From an uncultured Lachnospiraceae bacterium (GTDB taxonomy: Bacteria > Bacillota_A > Clostridia > Lachnospirales > Lachnospiraceae), in assembly GCA_910587905.1 (NCBI GenBank), contig CAJUOF010000256.1, forward strand, positions 1 to 26,979: a DNA stretch of 26,979 nt, written 5' to 3'. Made by a program: the position numbers and the translations under genes. Below, piece by piece: positions 1 to 7,551 of the stretch. The notes beneath the pieces are model-generated. The model was not told the origin of the DNA, did no database searches, and was given only the letters and a program-made list of their open reading frames with translations. Numbering within the stretch: position 1 is the first letter of the stretch; every line of letters begins with the position of its first letter.

Positions 1-94
1 GCGCGTCCGGGTAGCCGCTGTATATGGGCTTTCAATTTTGACGCTCTTTGCAAAACAGTATGTTGGATACCTGTGCATATGGAGAGAAATTTTT

Positions 95-497
95 TTAAAT
101 CATTTCCAGTGCACCACGAATAAGCCTCCATAGGAAGCTATTGAATAGGATTCGGTAGCGGTGAATGGACTCCTGATTCAAGTCATCGATCAGGAGATTT
201 TCAAGGAGCAGGGCATTCTGTGGAGTATCTGCCTGATCGCGAAGCATTGCTTTTACTTCCTCAGCAGAGCAATGGTAGTCTCCCTCATGGTTTCTCTTGA
301 ATGTTCCTTTGAACATATCCTGGCCGATATAAACAGGCTTGTCCCTTCGGTCTGCACGGGGCACTTCGGATACCGCCAAAGGTATTTGCAAATGAAGAGT
401 ATGTTTCCCAAATACTGTTCGGGATACCTCTGCCCGCAGCTTTTACTTCGATATCAATGCGTTCACTTGATTGTAATATAGAAGCAATGTCAATCAT
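95..497 (-). pseudogene. Decayed AlbA_2 (Schlafen-type) DNA-binding protein gene
   Basis: Two minus-strand frames together resemble one putative transcriptional regulator/ATP-dependent helicase-like protein with an N-terminal AlbA_2 domain. The first (497 down to about 370) starts MIDIASILQSSERIDIEVKA and runs to SSFANTFGG, the usual AlbA_2 opening. The second (about 380 to 95) resumes with EVPRADRRDKPVYIG, followed by the typical stretch ending NQESIHRYR. In intact relatives several dozen residues lie between these two blocks, so an internal, frame-breaking deletion is inferred. After IHRYR (about position 150) the homology stops and the frame ends at 95. An RBS-like AGAGGA lies about 10 bases before the ATG at 497. 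The gene is almost certainly non-functional. The family assignment rests on recognised motifs only. Bases 1-94 show nothing I can assign. Confidence 0.6.
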
Positions 498-576
498 TTT
501 GGAGCATCCTCTGTTTTGGTTTTGGATTTCCTATGGTTTCTATTGTATTCAGTTGGTGGAATAATATCAAGAGACT

Positions 577-1473
577 TCATGAAAAACTTATGGCTGTCAT
601 CTCCCTGGCCGCCGGAAAAAACTCCCCGGCCAGGGCGAGGAATTTCCGGGCGGCGGGGGAGCGAAGCTCCAGACGGGGGGCGGCGATGCCGATGGAGATG
701 TGCTGGGGCGGGTCGAGGGGCCTGGTGCAGACGGCGTCCCGGAAGCGGCTGGCGAAGATGGCATTGTCCAGGGTGATTCCCAGGCCGGCGGCCGCCATGT
801 AGTAGGCGGCCTGGATGTCCTGGCAGGGCAGGGTGGTGCCGGGGCGGATGCCGGCGGCGGTCAGAAAATTGTAGACGTCCGTCTCCTCGTCAGGGCTTGG
901 AAGGAGGAAGGGCTCCGTCTCCAGAACGGAAAGGGGGACGGAGTCCTGCCTTGTCAGGGGATGGTTCCTGGACAGGATGACGACCAGGGGATCCTGCCGC
1001 AGGGGAATCCAGCAGAAGTCGCCCTTTCGCTTGCTGACGATGCAGAAGTCGGCGTTTCCGTCCTCCACGGCGGCGCACAGGGCGCTGCTCATGCCCCTCA
1101 GAATGTTGACACGGACCTGAGGATATTGTTGATTGAACTTGGCGATCAGCCGGAAAAAGGGGTCATAATAGGCGGGATAGGGAGTTCCGACGGAGATTTC
1201 CCCGGCAATCAGGCCGCTGATCCCGGCCACTTCCAGCCGCAATTGCTCCTGCTTTTCCACGAATTCTCGGATCTTGGGGAGGAGCGTTTCACATTCCCTG
1301 GTGGGGCAGATTCCGTTTCGCCCCCGGAGGAGAAGGCGGAAGCCGAATTCCCGTTCCAGCGCATCCATCATGCGGCTGATTCCGGAGGGGCTGTATCCCA
1401 GCTTGTCGGCGGCACCGGAGAGGGTTCCACAGGTGATGATTTCTAAAAGTACTCTGCATTTCTCTGCGTCCAT
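577..1473 (-). CDS. LysR-family transcriptional regulator
   Basis: 298 residues, the normal LysR length. Residues about 2-60 form the N-terminal winged helix-turn-helix (LLEIITCGTLSGAADKLGYS, then SGISRMMDALEREFGFRLL). The remaining two-thirds is the periplasmic-binding-like co-inducer domain, beginning near GEISVGTPYPAYYDPFF. The gene is divergent from the nitrilase gene at 1562 with 88 bases between them, the usual arrangement for a LysR protein controlling its neighbour. A perfect 7-bp inverted repeat in that gap is a plausible operator. GAGGA sits about 9 bases before the start. The inferred role is control of the nitrilase/symporter pair in response to their substrate or product. The ligand cannot be read from the sequence. 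Confidence 0.9.
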   Translation of the reverse strand: MDAEKCRVLLEIITCGTLSGAADKLGYSPSGISRMMDALEREFGFRLLLRGRNGICPTRECETLLPKIREFVEKQEQLRLEVAGISGLIAGEISVGTPYPAYYDPFFRLIAKFNQQYPQVRVNILRGMSSALCAAVEDGNADFCIVSKRKGDFCWIPLRQDPLVVILSRNHPLTRQDSVPLSVLETEPFLLPSPDEETDVYNFLTAAGIRPGTTLPCQDIQAAYYMAAAGLGITLDNAIFASRFRDAVCTRPLDPPQHISIGIAAPRLELRSPAARKFLALAGEFFPAAREMTAISFS

Positions 1474-1486
1474 ATTGCGAATTCCT

Positions 1487-1508
1487 CAAATATTTATTGA
1501 TATATTTG
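1487..1508. promoter_or_regulatory. Candidate LysR operator (inverted repeat)
   Basis: CAAATAT (1487-1493) and ATATTTG (1502-1508) form a perfect 7-bp inverted repeat with an 8-base spacer, in the gap between the LysR gene and the nitrilase. The right arm overlaps the proposed nitrilase -35 box, and the site sits where the lysR promoter would also lie. That suits autoregulation plus control of the divergent operon. Regulatory function is inferred from position and symmetry. Confidence 0.5.
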
Positions 1509-1535
1509 CGCTTTTCTCAAGAATATCAGTATGAT
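1506..1535 (+). promoter_or_regulatory. Promoter of nitrilase-symporter operon
   Basis: TTGCGC (1506-1511) and TATGAT (1530-1535) with an 18-base spacer resemble a sigma-A promoter. The weak -35 box is consistent with activator dependence. The expected transcript start is near 1542, followed by a strong AAGGAGG (1547-1553) eight bases before the ATG at 1562. Confidence 0.5.
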
Positions 1536-1561
1536 ATGCTTTTGTCAAGGAGGAAAGGTAT

Positions 1562-2491
1562 ATGAGGGATTTGAAGAGGTACTGCAACATTGCGCTTGTG
1601 CAGGCGGAACCGGTCATGTTTGACAAGGGGGCCTGCGTAAAGAAGGTCGTCGAGGGCATCCGGGAGGCCGCAAGGAACGGGGCGGAGCTCATCGTGTTTC
1701 CGGAGCTTTTCATCAGCGGCTATCCTTACGGAATGACCTTCGGGTTTACCATCGGGAAACGGACGGAGGAAGGCCGGAAGGACTGGTATCGGTATTACGA
1801 CAGCTCCATGGTGGTGCCCGGGGAGGAGACGGAGGAGATCGGCCGGGCGGTGAAGGAAGTCGGGGCTTACGTGAGCATCGGGATTTCGGAACGGGATGCG
1901 GTCACGTCGACCCTCTACAACAGCAATATCATCTTTTCGCCGGACGGAAAGCTGGCGGCGGTGCATCGGAAACTGAAACCCACCGGCACGGAACGGCTGG
2001 TGTGGGGGGATGGGAACAGGAATTATTTTCCGGTCGCCGATACGCCCTGGGGACCGGCGGGGGCGCTGATCTGCTGGGAGAGCTACATGCCCCTGGCCAG
2101 GGTGGCCCTGTATGAAAAAGGCATTACCCTCTACATTGCGCCCAACACCAACAGCCATGAGGGATGGCATTCCACCATCAAGCACATCGCCATGGAGGGA
2201 CGCTGCTATTTTATCAACAGCAACATGATCATTACCAAAAAGAATTACCCGAAGGAGCTGAATTGCCCGGAGGAGCTTGAAAAATTGCCGGAGATTCCCA
2301 TGCCCGGCGGGAGCTGCGTCGTTGACCCTTACGGGAACTACGTGACGGAGCCGGTCTGGAACCGGGAGGAGATCATTTACGCCAGGCTGGACATGGAGAA
2401 GGTGCCGGCGAGCCGGATGGAATTTGACCCTTGCGGGCATTATGCGAGGCCGGACGTGCTGGAACTTAAGGTTCACGAGACAGTGGGATAA
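1562..2491 (+). CDS. Carbon-nitrogen hydrolase (nitrilase family)
   Basis: 309 residues. The nitrilase-superfamily catalytic triad is visible: Glu48 in IVFPELF, Lys137 in HRKLKPT, and Cys171 in LICWESYMP. The HRKLKPT and LICWESYMP context resembles true nitrilases and aliphatic nitrile/cyanide hydratases more than omega-amidases or carbamoylases. Enzymes of this branch convert a nitrile to an acid plus ammonia, or an amide to an acid, in the cytoplasm. The RBS AAGGAGG ends eight bases before the ATG. The gene is followed after 33 bases by a sodium:amino acid symporter, which suggests the pair handles one nitrogen compound (inference). The substrate is unknown, and an amidase activity is possible. 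Confidence 0.88.
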   Translation: MRDLKRYCNIALVQAEPVMFDKGACVKKVVEGIREAARNGAELIVFPELFISGYPYGMTFGFTIGKRTEEGRKDWYRYYDSSMVVPGEETEEIGRAVKEVGAYVSIGISERDAVTSTLYNSNIIFSPDGKLAAVHRKLKPTGTERLVWGDGNRNYFPVADTPWGPAGALICWESYMPLARVALYEKGITLYIAPNTNSHEGWHSTIKHIAMEGRCYFINSNMIITKKNYPKELNCPEELEKLPEIPMPGGSCVVDPYGNYVTEPVWNREEIIYARLDMEKVPASRMEFDPCGHYARPDVLELKVHETVG

Positions 2492-2524
2492 GCCAGAGGG
2501 ATGAATTTACAAAGGGGGTAATGT

Positions 2525-3940
2525 ATGGCTAATTTGGTTGGGACGATGACCGATTTTTTGTATAACAATATTTTAGTGTTTGTTTTGATTGCGGTGGGGC
2601 TTTATTTTACCGTTCGCCTGAAGGGCGTGCAGCTTCTGAGGCTGGGGGATGCGGTGCGGGTTCTCAAAGAGCGGCCGGACAATAAAAAGTCCATTTCTTC
2701 CCTGCAGATGCTGTTTTTGACGGTGGGCGCCAAGGTGGGAGCCGGAAACATCGTCGGCGTGGCGTCGGCCCTCTGCCTGGGAGGGCGGGGAGCCGTGTTC
2801 TGGATGTGGGTCATGGCAATCCTCGGCGGGGCGGTCACTTTCGTGGAGACGACCCTGGGACAGATTTATAAAAGGAAGAGCGACGACAAGGACGGCACCT
2901 GTTACGGAGGCCCCGCCTTCTACATGCAGGACTGCCTGAACCTGCGGTGGCTGGGCGTGATCTATTCTGTTTTCCTGTTCCTGATCTATGCGGTCGGTTT
3001 TAACATGGTGTGTTCCTACAACATGGTGGATTCGTTCTCCTATTATGCGGGAGGAAGGGCCGAGCTCTTCTCCACGGCCATTCCCTACGTGATTGCGGCG
3101 GCGGTGGCGGTGATCGTCGGAATCTGCGTGCTGGGCGGCGGCAGGAGGCTGGCGAAGATCAACAGTGTCCTGGCTCCCGCCATGAGCGTGATTTTCCTGC
3201 TGGTTTCTCTGATCGTGGTGGTTTTCAACATTTCGAGCCTTCCGATCATGTTCGGCGGAATTTTCCGGGACGCCTTTGATTTCCAGGCGATCTTTGGGGG
3301 CTTTACCGGCTCCTGCCTGATGATGGGCATCAAGAGGAGCGTCTACTCCAACGAGGCCGGCACCGGCTCGGCGCCCAATGCGGCTTCTTCTGTAGAATGC
3401 TCCCATCCGGTGAAGCAGGGACTGGTGCAGATCCTCTCCGTGTTCATCGACACGCTGGTCATCTGCACGGCGACCGCTATGCTGTGCCTGTTTTCCGGGA
3501 TTGAGCCCACGGCCGAGATCGCGGGAATCGGATACGTGCAGGCGGCGGCCGGCTCCGTCCTGGGACAGGCGGGCTATTACCTGTTGACGATTTCCATCGC
3601 ACTGTTCTGTTTTACGTCCATGATCGGAAATCTCTCTTACTGCAGCTCTGCCTGGAAATTTATCTTCAAGAACCACATGCCCGGGTGGATGGACACGGGC
3701 TACCGGCTGTTCGGCGCCGTAATCATATTCCTGGGGGCGGTCGCCCAGGCGGATCTGGTGTGGAACACGGCCGACTTCGCCCTGGCCTGCATGTGCGTCG
3801 TCAATCTTCCGATCATCGTCATTCTGAGCGGAAAGGTGACGGCGGCCTATAAGGATTACTGCAGGCAGAAGAAGGAGGGAAAGGATCCGGTGTTCAAAGC
3901 CTCCGAGATCGGAATTGAGGGAACGGATTTCTGGAACTGA
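2525..3940 (+). CDS. AGCS family sodium:alanine/glycine symporter
   Basis: 471 residues, an integral membrane protein with about ten or more hydrophobic segments. The AGCS family marks are present: GAKVGAGNIVGVASALCLGG near residue 75, a YGGPAFYMQ motif, and SNEAGTGSAPNAASS in the second half. These carriers import small neutral amino acids (alanine, glycine or relatives) with Na+ across the cytoplasmic membrane. AAAGGGGG precedes the ATG by a few bases. The gene is downstream of the nitrilase and probably co-transcribed with it under the divergent LysR regulator. A strong terminator follows immediately. Which amino acid is carried cannot be decided from the sequence. Confidence 0.93.
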   Translation: MANLVGTMTDFLYNNILVFVLIAVGLYFTVRLKGVQLLRLGDAVRVLKERPDNKKSISSLQMLFLTVGAKVGAGNIVGVASALCLGGRGAVFWMWVMAILGGAVTFVETTLGQIYKRKSDDKDGTCYGGPAFYMQDCLNLRWLGVIYSVFLFLIYAVGFNMVCSYNMVDSFSYYAGGRAELFSTAIPYVIAAAVAVIVGICVLGGGRRLAKINSVLAPAMSVIFLLVSLIVVVFNISSLPIMFGGIFRDAFDFQAIFGGFTGSCLMMGIKRSVYSNEAGTGSAPNAASSVECSHPVKQGLVQILSVFIDTLVICTATAMLCLFSGIEPTAEIAGIGYVQAAAGSVLGQAGYYLLTISIALFCFTSMIGNLSYCSSAWKFIFKNHMPGWMDTGYRLFGAVIIFLGAVAQADLVWNTADFALACMCVVNLPIIVILSGKVTAAYKDYCRQKKEGKDPVFKASEIGIEGTDFWN

Positions 3941-3946
3941 ACAGGG

Positions 3947-3977
3947 AAAGCGGCCTGAAATGGGCCGCTTTCTTTTT
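3947..3977 (+). terminator. Rho-independent terminator after symporter
   Basis: A perfect 9-bp stem (AAAGCGGCC at 3947-3955, GGCCGCTTT at 3963-3971) with a 7-base loop is followed by CTTTTT. It starts seven bases after the symporter stop codon and ends the nitrilase-symporter operon. Confidence 0.9.
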
Positions 3978-3995
3978 AAGATGTGTACTTATCTT

Positions 3996-4121
3996 TTAGA
4001 CGATTCCAAGCTCCTTTAATGCCTCTTTTTCGGAAACAAATTCATGGCAGTCAGGATCTGTTTCGATTTGTGCAAGCATGAGCAAGTCAATTTCATCTGG
4101 TTCAGTCGCTTCAATATCATC
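3996..4121 (-). pseudogene. Antitoxin C-terminal fragment
   Basis: In the frame ending with TAA at 3996-3998, the minus strand reads about 41 codons: DDIEATEPDEIDLLMLA, then QIETDPDCHEFVSEKEALKE, ending LGIV. It is acidic and helical, like the tail of a RelB-type or similar type II antitoxin. It has no start codon, RBS or DNA-binding half, and it directly abuts the toxin reading frame near 4118-4122 in a different frame. I read it as the tail of the cognate antitoxin left by a deletion that removed the toxin end and the antitoxin start. The exact antitoxin family is not certain. Confidence 0.5.
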
Positions 4122-4327
4122 CCAATTTTTTCGATATAAAGAATATTCCCTTGCTTATCAAAAATAATGCGGAAGTCGCCGATGCGAAGGCGATATCCAC
4201 TTCGGCCCTGTAAAGATTTTGCATCACCGGCAGGAAGGAGGGAGATCGCGTTTACAATACGTTTTCTTGTTACTATATCCTGCTTTTTCAAAAATTTAAT
4301 TGCCTGTTTCGAGTATCGTACTTCCAA
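4016..4327 (-). pseudogene. RelE/ParE-type toxin with altered C-terminus
   Basis: From a TTG at 4327 (GGAGA six bases upstream) the frame reads LEVRYSKQAIKFLKKQDIVT, continues through LPAGDAKSLQGRSGYRLRIG and DFRIIFDKQGNILYIEKIG, a nearly complete RelE/ParE mRNA-interferase-type toxin. An in-frame ATG at 4351 would add eight residues. After EKIG (about 4122) the natural end (a few residues such as the usual 'RGxIYKR') is lost, and the frame reads out-of-frame through the antitoxin remnant to a stop at 4016. The toxin core (about 80 residues) is largely intact, so residual activity cannot be excluded. The module sits just downstream of tRNA-Val and its terminator. No intact antitoxin is visible nearby. 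Confidence 0.6.
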
Positions 4328-4370
4328 AAGTTGTCTCCACCGAAAATTCAAACATGTTCTTTGTCAAAAA

Positions 4371-4414
4371 CCCTGTATTTACGGAACCGTTTATCAGTTT
4401 CCGCAAATACAGGG
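4371..4414 (-). terminator. Terminator of tRNA-Val (bidirectional hairpin)
   Basis: Arms of 16 bases (4371-4386 and 4399-4414) enclose a 12-base loop. The one imperfect pair is a G-U wobble on the minus strand but an A-C mismatch on the plus strand, so it is a better terminator for minus-strand transcripts. On that strand it is followed by TTTTTG. It lies 13 bases past the tRNA 3' end. Confidence 0.8.
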
Positions 4415-4426
4415 TCTTTTGTTTTC

Positions 4427-4499
4427 TGGAGACAACAGGGCTCGAACCTGCGACCTTCTACACGTCAAGCAGACGCTCTCCCAGCTGAGCTATGTCTCC
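4427..4499 (-). tRNA. tRNA-Val (anticodon GAC)
   Basis: The 73-nt minus-strand cloverleaf has acceptor arms GGAGACA/TGTCTCC, D-stem GCTC/GAGC, an anticodon stem TCTGC/GTAGA around loop TTGACGT (anticodon GAC), and a T-arm with TTCGAGC. The discriminator base is A. CCA is not encoded, as is common in Clostridia. It has its own promoter (4512-4540) and terminator (4371-4414). The flanking region holds toxin-antitoxin debris and then the catabolic island, so this tRNA may mark an insertion hotspot (inference). Confidence 0.95.
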
Positions 4500-4511
4500 G
4501 CTACAAAAAAC

Positions 4512-4540
4512 AGTATAACGGAAAGCGGGGAAAAATGCAA
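4512..4540 (-). promoter_or_regulatory. Promoter of tRNA-Val
   Basis: On the minus strand TTGCAT (4535-4540) and TATACT (4512-4517) are separated by exactly 17 bases, placing the transcript start a few bases before the tRNA 5' end at 4499. Confidence 0.8.
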
Positions 4541-4575
4541 GTCTAAATTTTCGGATTTTGTTAATATACTCTAAT

Positions 4576-4784
4576 TTATATATGGATCATACCCATTCCA
4601 ACAGAGTATCTCAATTGATTCTCAAATGGCTCTTTTACGGATATCACTCCAAGTTCTAGATGGTTTCCATCCCTGACCTCATGAAATTCTAAAAACGACC
4701 CATTTCCTTACATCCAAGAAATAATTATGGTCTCCCTTTCTTTTTATATTCTGAACCAACGTAAACCTTTGATGTCAATGTCAT
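4576..4784 (-). pseudogene. Possible decayed coding remnant, unidentified
   Basis: Three minus-strand frames read in series look protein-like: MTLTSKVYVGSEYKKKG from 4784, then DHNYFLDVRKWVVF, then LEFHEVRDGNHLELGVISVK and EPFENQLRYSVGMGMIHI ending with TAA at 4576-4578. Two frameshifts would be needed to join them. I do not recognise the family. The block lies downstream of the first lacI on the same strand, so it may be what is left of a gene once co-transcribed with it. Otherwise the AT-rich stretch 4541-4803 holds nothing I can assign. Confidence 0.3.
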
Positions 4785-4803
4785 CCTAAGCAGCTCTGGC
4801 TGT

Positions 4804-5874
4804 TCACTTGAGCGCGCCTTTGCCTTCATTGTTCCTGGAGGAACCAATACTTTTTACACTTTGTCTGACAATTAGTTCGCTTGAAACTTGAATGTGTACA
4901 TTATAACTGTGAGGCTCCTTGATCCGTGCGAAAAGGTTGTCAACTGCGATGCGGCCGATATCTGTGTGGTTGACTCTTATGGTGGTTAATTGGGGAACAC
5001 ATACCTCACAGGCCGCATTATCGTCAAATCCAATGATAGAAATATCCTCCGGAATTCGATATCCATGTTCTTGGAATGCTCTCATGGAACCAATTGCGAT
5101 GTAATCAATATCGCTGAGAAAGCAGGTAGGCATCCTGAAATCCGCTGGAAGGTGATCAAGGATTGTTTTCATTTTTAAATAGGCCAGTTCAATGTTGCAA
5201 TGTAAGGAAAAGACAGGCGGTTTGGGGTCTGCCAACGTAAATTGCCGCAGGGCCCGCAAATATCCGTCAAAACGAAAATCAAAATTATTGATAAAAACAC
5301 TGCTTTTTAAGTATCCAATATTTCTATGTCCCAAACGGTATGCGTATTCAAAAGCGCCTAGTATAGCGGTAGTGTTGTTTAAGGTGACGGAATCAAATTG
5401 TTCAAATACAAAGGTGTTATCCAAGAGGACGATGGGGAGATTTAGCTGTTTATAATATTGAAGGTCCTCGGATAACATTTCTGTTGCGAGAAGCAAAATA
5501 CCGTCTGCGGGAGTGGTTTTTAACTGTTGAATAAAAGCATCCAAATCCATATTGCTTGTGTAATACATAATTTTCAAAGAATAATTTCTTGCGAGAGTTT
5601 CTAATTGAACAGATTCAATCAGGTTTGAGAAAAATGGCTTATCAATGATAATCTCTCCATGCTTTTTGTGTACGATCAAAAGAATGGAGCGGGAGGTTTC
5701 TGGCGGGGCGGATGATTGGAAATGGGGAATATCCATGTTCTTTGCCCCGGATAACGAAAGGATCTTATCGCGCATTGTTTCAGAAACTCCAGGCTTGTTA
5801 TTGAGTGCCAAGGAGACGGCAGAGGGTGAAATACCAAGAATACTTGCGATTTCTTTGTTTTTTAGTTTCTTCAT
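4804..5874 (-). CDS. LacI-family transcriptional regulator (island left flank)
   Basis: 356 residues. The LacI helix-turn-helix is at residues 3-30 (KNKEIASILGISPSAVSLAL, then NNKPGVSE). The linker lacks the usual 'GYxPN' hinge sequence, followed by a periplasmic-binding-like sensor domain from about residue 63 (SILLIVHKKHG). The late motif SIIGFDDNAACEVCVPQLTT is typical of the family's dimer/ligand core. It has a close paralogue at 20873-21895 sharing HKKHG-IIIDKPFFS, LLLATEML, YYKQL, IGFDD and more. It is divergent from the first island gene across 331 bases, so it probably represses the island promoter in the absence of the imported compound (inference). AAGGA lies six bases before the ATG. 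Confidence 0.93.
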   Translation of the reverse strand: MKKLKNKEIASILGISPSAVSLALNNKPGVSETMRDKILSLSGAKNMDIPHFQSSAPPETSRSILLIVHKKHGEIIIDKPFFSNLIESVQLETLARNYSLKIMYYTSNMDLDAFIQQLKTTPADGILLLATEMLSEDLQYYKQLNLPIVLLDNTFVFEQFDSVTLNNTTAILGAFEYAYRLGHRNIGYLKSSVFINNFDFRFDGYLRALRQFTLADPKPPVFSLHCNIELAYLKMKTILDHLPADFRMPTCFLSDIDYIAIGSMRAFQEHGYRIPEDISIIGFDDNAACEVCVPQLTTIRVNHTDIGRIAVDNLFARIKEPHSYNVHIQVSSELIVRQSVKSIGSSRNNEGKGALK

Positions 5875-6205
5875 ATGAATTCCTTCTTTTTTTTAAAATT
5901 ATTTATTTTGCATATCTGGCGACTGCTTTTGCTCTTATAAAATATTATAGCAAAGAAATTAAAAAAATCAAGAGAGATGCCTCTTTAATTTATATAAATA
6001 AATTTAAAAACGCTTGATTAATTTAGAAAATCGCGATATTATTGAAAATAAGCTGAGAAAAACACGGAGAAATATGAAAAAACTATAATTTGAAAAAGAT
6101 ATTCTTACATGAATGTCGGAAAAGCGACTAAATATAATAAAGCAATTTTAAATAGATAATTGACTATATTTAGAAATAATAGAAACAATATTTAGAAAGA
6201 TTGGT
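5875..6205. promoter_or_regulatory. Divergent AT-rich regulatory gap: lacI and island promoters
   Basis: This 331-base, very AT-rich gap separates the left lacI from the first island gene. For the minus strand, TTGATT (5966-5971) and TATAAT (5944-5949) form a lacI promoter with a 16-base spacer. For the plus strand, TATAAT at 6133-6138 is a good -10 box but has only a poor -35 partner, as expected for a regulated promoter. TTGACT at 6160-6165 is a second candidate start. Possible operators are the palindrome ATCGCGAT (6030-6037) with a central CG step, and ATTTAGAAA repeated at 6021, 6168 and 6190. No gene is seen here. Confidence 0.5.
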
Positions 6206-6643
6206 ATGGACGGGATGAAGACAAGTCATGAAAAAAAGGCGATTGAATATTTTCAACAAGGGTTAGGGTGTGCGCAGGCATTGCTCTGTGCATACGCAGA
6301 TGAGCTTTCAGTGTCGCACAATACTGCGGTTTCCATGTCACAGGGATATGCGGCCGGGACGTATCAGGTATGCGGACCGGTGATGGCGATGCACGTGGTA
6401 TTGAACCGCATTTTGAATGGAACCTATTCGGAGAGGCCGTATATTTTGGAGGGCAAGGCATTAAAACCGGGGACACTGATCGACTTGGAGTTTGAAAAAA
6501 AATTTGGTTCTCTGACATGCAGAGAGGTGCGCGAGAGTACACCGGAACAGAAGGAACCGATTTGCCTGCAGGTCATTGCGGTGGTGGCGGAATTGCTGGA
6601 TGAGGCTTTAAGCCATTTGGAAGATACAATTTCAGATCATTAA
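6206..6643 (+). CDS. C_GCAxxG_C_C family small cysteine protein
   Basis: 145 residues, soluble. Motifs of the C_GCAxxG_C_C family are GLGCAQALLCAYADE (Cys22, Cys28), QVCGPVMAM (Cys56), LTCREV (Cys105) and a final EPICLQV (Cys120). Family members are small, often redox-enzyme-associated proteins thought to bind metal or undergo thiol chemistry, and their function is not established. Compared with the second copy at 10788, the central motif is QVCGPVMAM rather than DVCGAVSGALM. The start at 6206 has only a weak AGAAAG site. ATG 6215 is an alternative. It is the first gene of the island, and its stop codon lies inside a 17-bp tandem repeat. Confidence 0.75.
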   Translation: MDGMKTSHEKKAIEYFQQGLGCAQALLCAYADELSVSHNTAVSMSQGYAAGTYQVCGPVMAMHVVLNRILNGTYSERPYILEGKALKPGTLIDLEFEKKFGSLTCREVRESTPEQKEPICLQVIAVVAELLDEALSHLEDTISDH

Positions 6644-6702
6644 GGGTCTCAGATCATTAAAAGGCTTCGATCATTAAGGGGCCCGGATCATTGAGAAAGG
6701 GA
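6635..6702. repeat. 17-bp tandem repeat, four copies
   Basis: Four head-to-tail copies of a 17-bp unit start at 6635, 6652, 6669 and 6686, each opening with GATCATT(A/G)A. Copy 1 supplies the last two codons and stop of the upstream gene (GAT CAT TAA). Copy 4 runs into the GGGAGG ribosome binding site of the broken Gfo/Idh gene. Copies differ in their second half, so the array is imperfect. Confidence 0.85.
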
Positions 6703-6709
6703 GGTACAT

Positions 6710-7538
6710 ATGATGGAGAAGCTTCGGGTTGCGATGTTAGGATGCGGGAAGATAACCATTACAAGACACGCACCGGAATATTTTGCAAATCCCAATGTGG
6801 AGATTACAGGATTTTTTGATAGGTCGGTAAGCAGGGCTGCCGAGATGGTCAGTCTTTACGAGGGACGTGTCTATGAGGCCGTGGAGGAGGTCCTGAATGA
6901 CCCGGAGGTGGACGCTGTAAATTAGAAGCAATTTTAAGCACGGAGGCCCGGAGGTCTGGAGCGTGGAGCAGAGCAGCAAGACCTGGTTTTTTGACAAGAG
7001 TCAGGCCAGCTTCGGAGTCCTGGCGGACTTGGGTTCCCATAAGCTTGACATTATCCGCTATATTACGGGGCTGGAGATTGACAGATTGATTGCCATGACC
7101 AACACTCTGGACAAACGCTATGAGGATGGTTCGCTGATTGATCTGGAGGACAATGCCGTATGTATGTTTTATCTGACAGACGGGACACCGGGGGTGATGG
7201 ATGTCAGTTGGACAAACTACGGGGAAGAGGATAACAGTACCATTATCTATGGAACAAAGGGCACCATGAAAATCTTTGGAAGCCAGGATGCGGATATTTT
7301 GATTGAGATGTCGGACCACACCTCCATCAGATACAGCATCGGTGCAATTCAAACCAATACCAATCAGACAAAGAGCGGAATTATCGATGAGTTTGTGTCT
7401 GCGATTTTAGAGAAGCGGAGACCGATTGTGACGGGGGTGGATGGCCATAATACCCTTGCCGTGATTGTGGCGGCATCCCTCTCGGCAGAAACCCATGAAT
7501 GGATAAAGGTCGATTATGATCCTAACATAAATAAATAA
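6710..7538 (+). pseudogene. Gfo/Idh/MocA oxidoreductase broken by internal deletion
   Basis: The N-terminal part (6710 or ATG 6713 to stop at 6925) has the Rossmann start RVAMLGCGKITITRHAPEYF and ends DPEVDAVN. The C-terminal part resumes in another frame by about 6927 (SNFKHGGPEVWSVEQSSKTW) and runs to 7538 with FGVLADLGSHKLDIIRYITG. Relatives are about 340-380 residues, while the two parts make about 275. The missing block is the second half of the NAD domain, including the catalytic EKP lysine motif and the linker to the sugar domain. The junction near 6920-6927 is therefore a frame-shifting deletion. GGGAGG precedes the start. The C-terminal ORF has ATG 6963, but a lone sugar-binding half would not be a dehydrogenase. 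An intact relative follows directly. Confidence 0.85.
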
Positions 7539-7551
7539 AGGAGAGGAACGA

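Noticed and set aside
1526..3676. Long minus-strand frames opposite the nitrilase and the symporter (316 and 367 residues)
   Set aside because: Rich in His, Arg, Pro and Gln with no family features. They mirror strongly recognisable plus-strand genes in GC-rich DNA, so they are shadow frames.
6635..6702. CRISPR array
   Set aside because: The repeat is head-to-tail with no spacers and a 17-base unit, and there are no cas genes.
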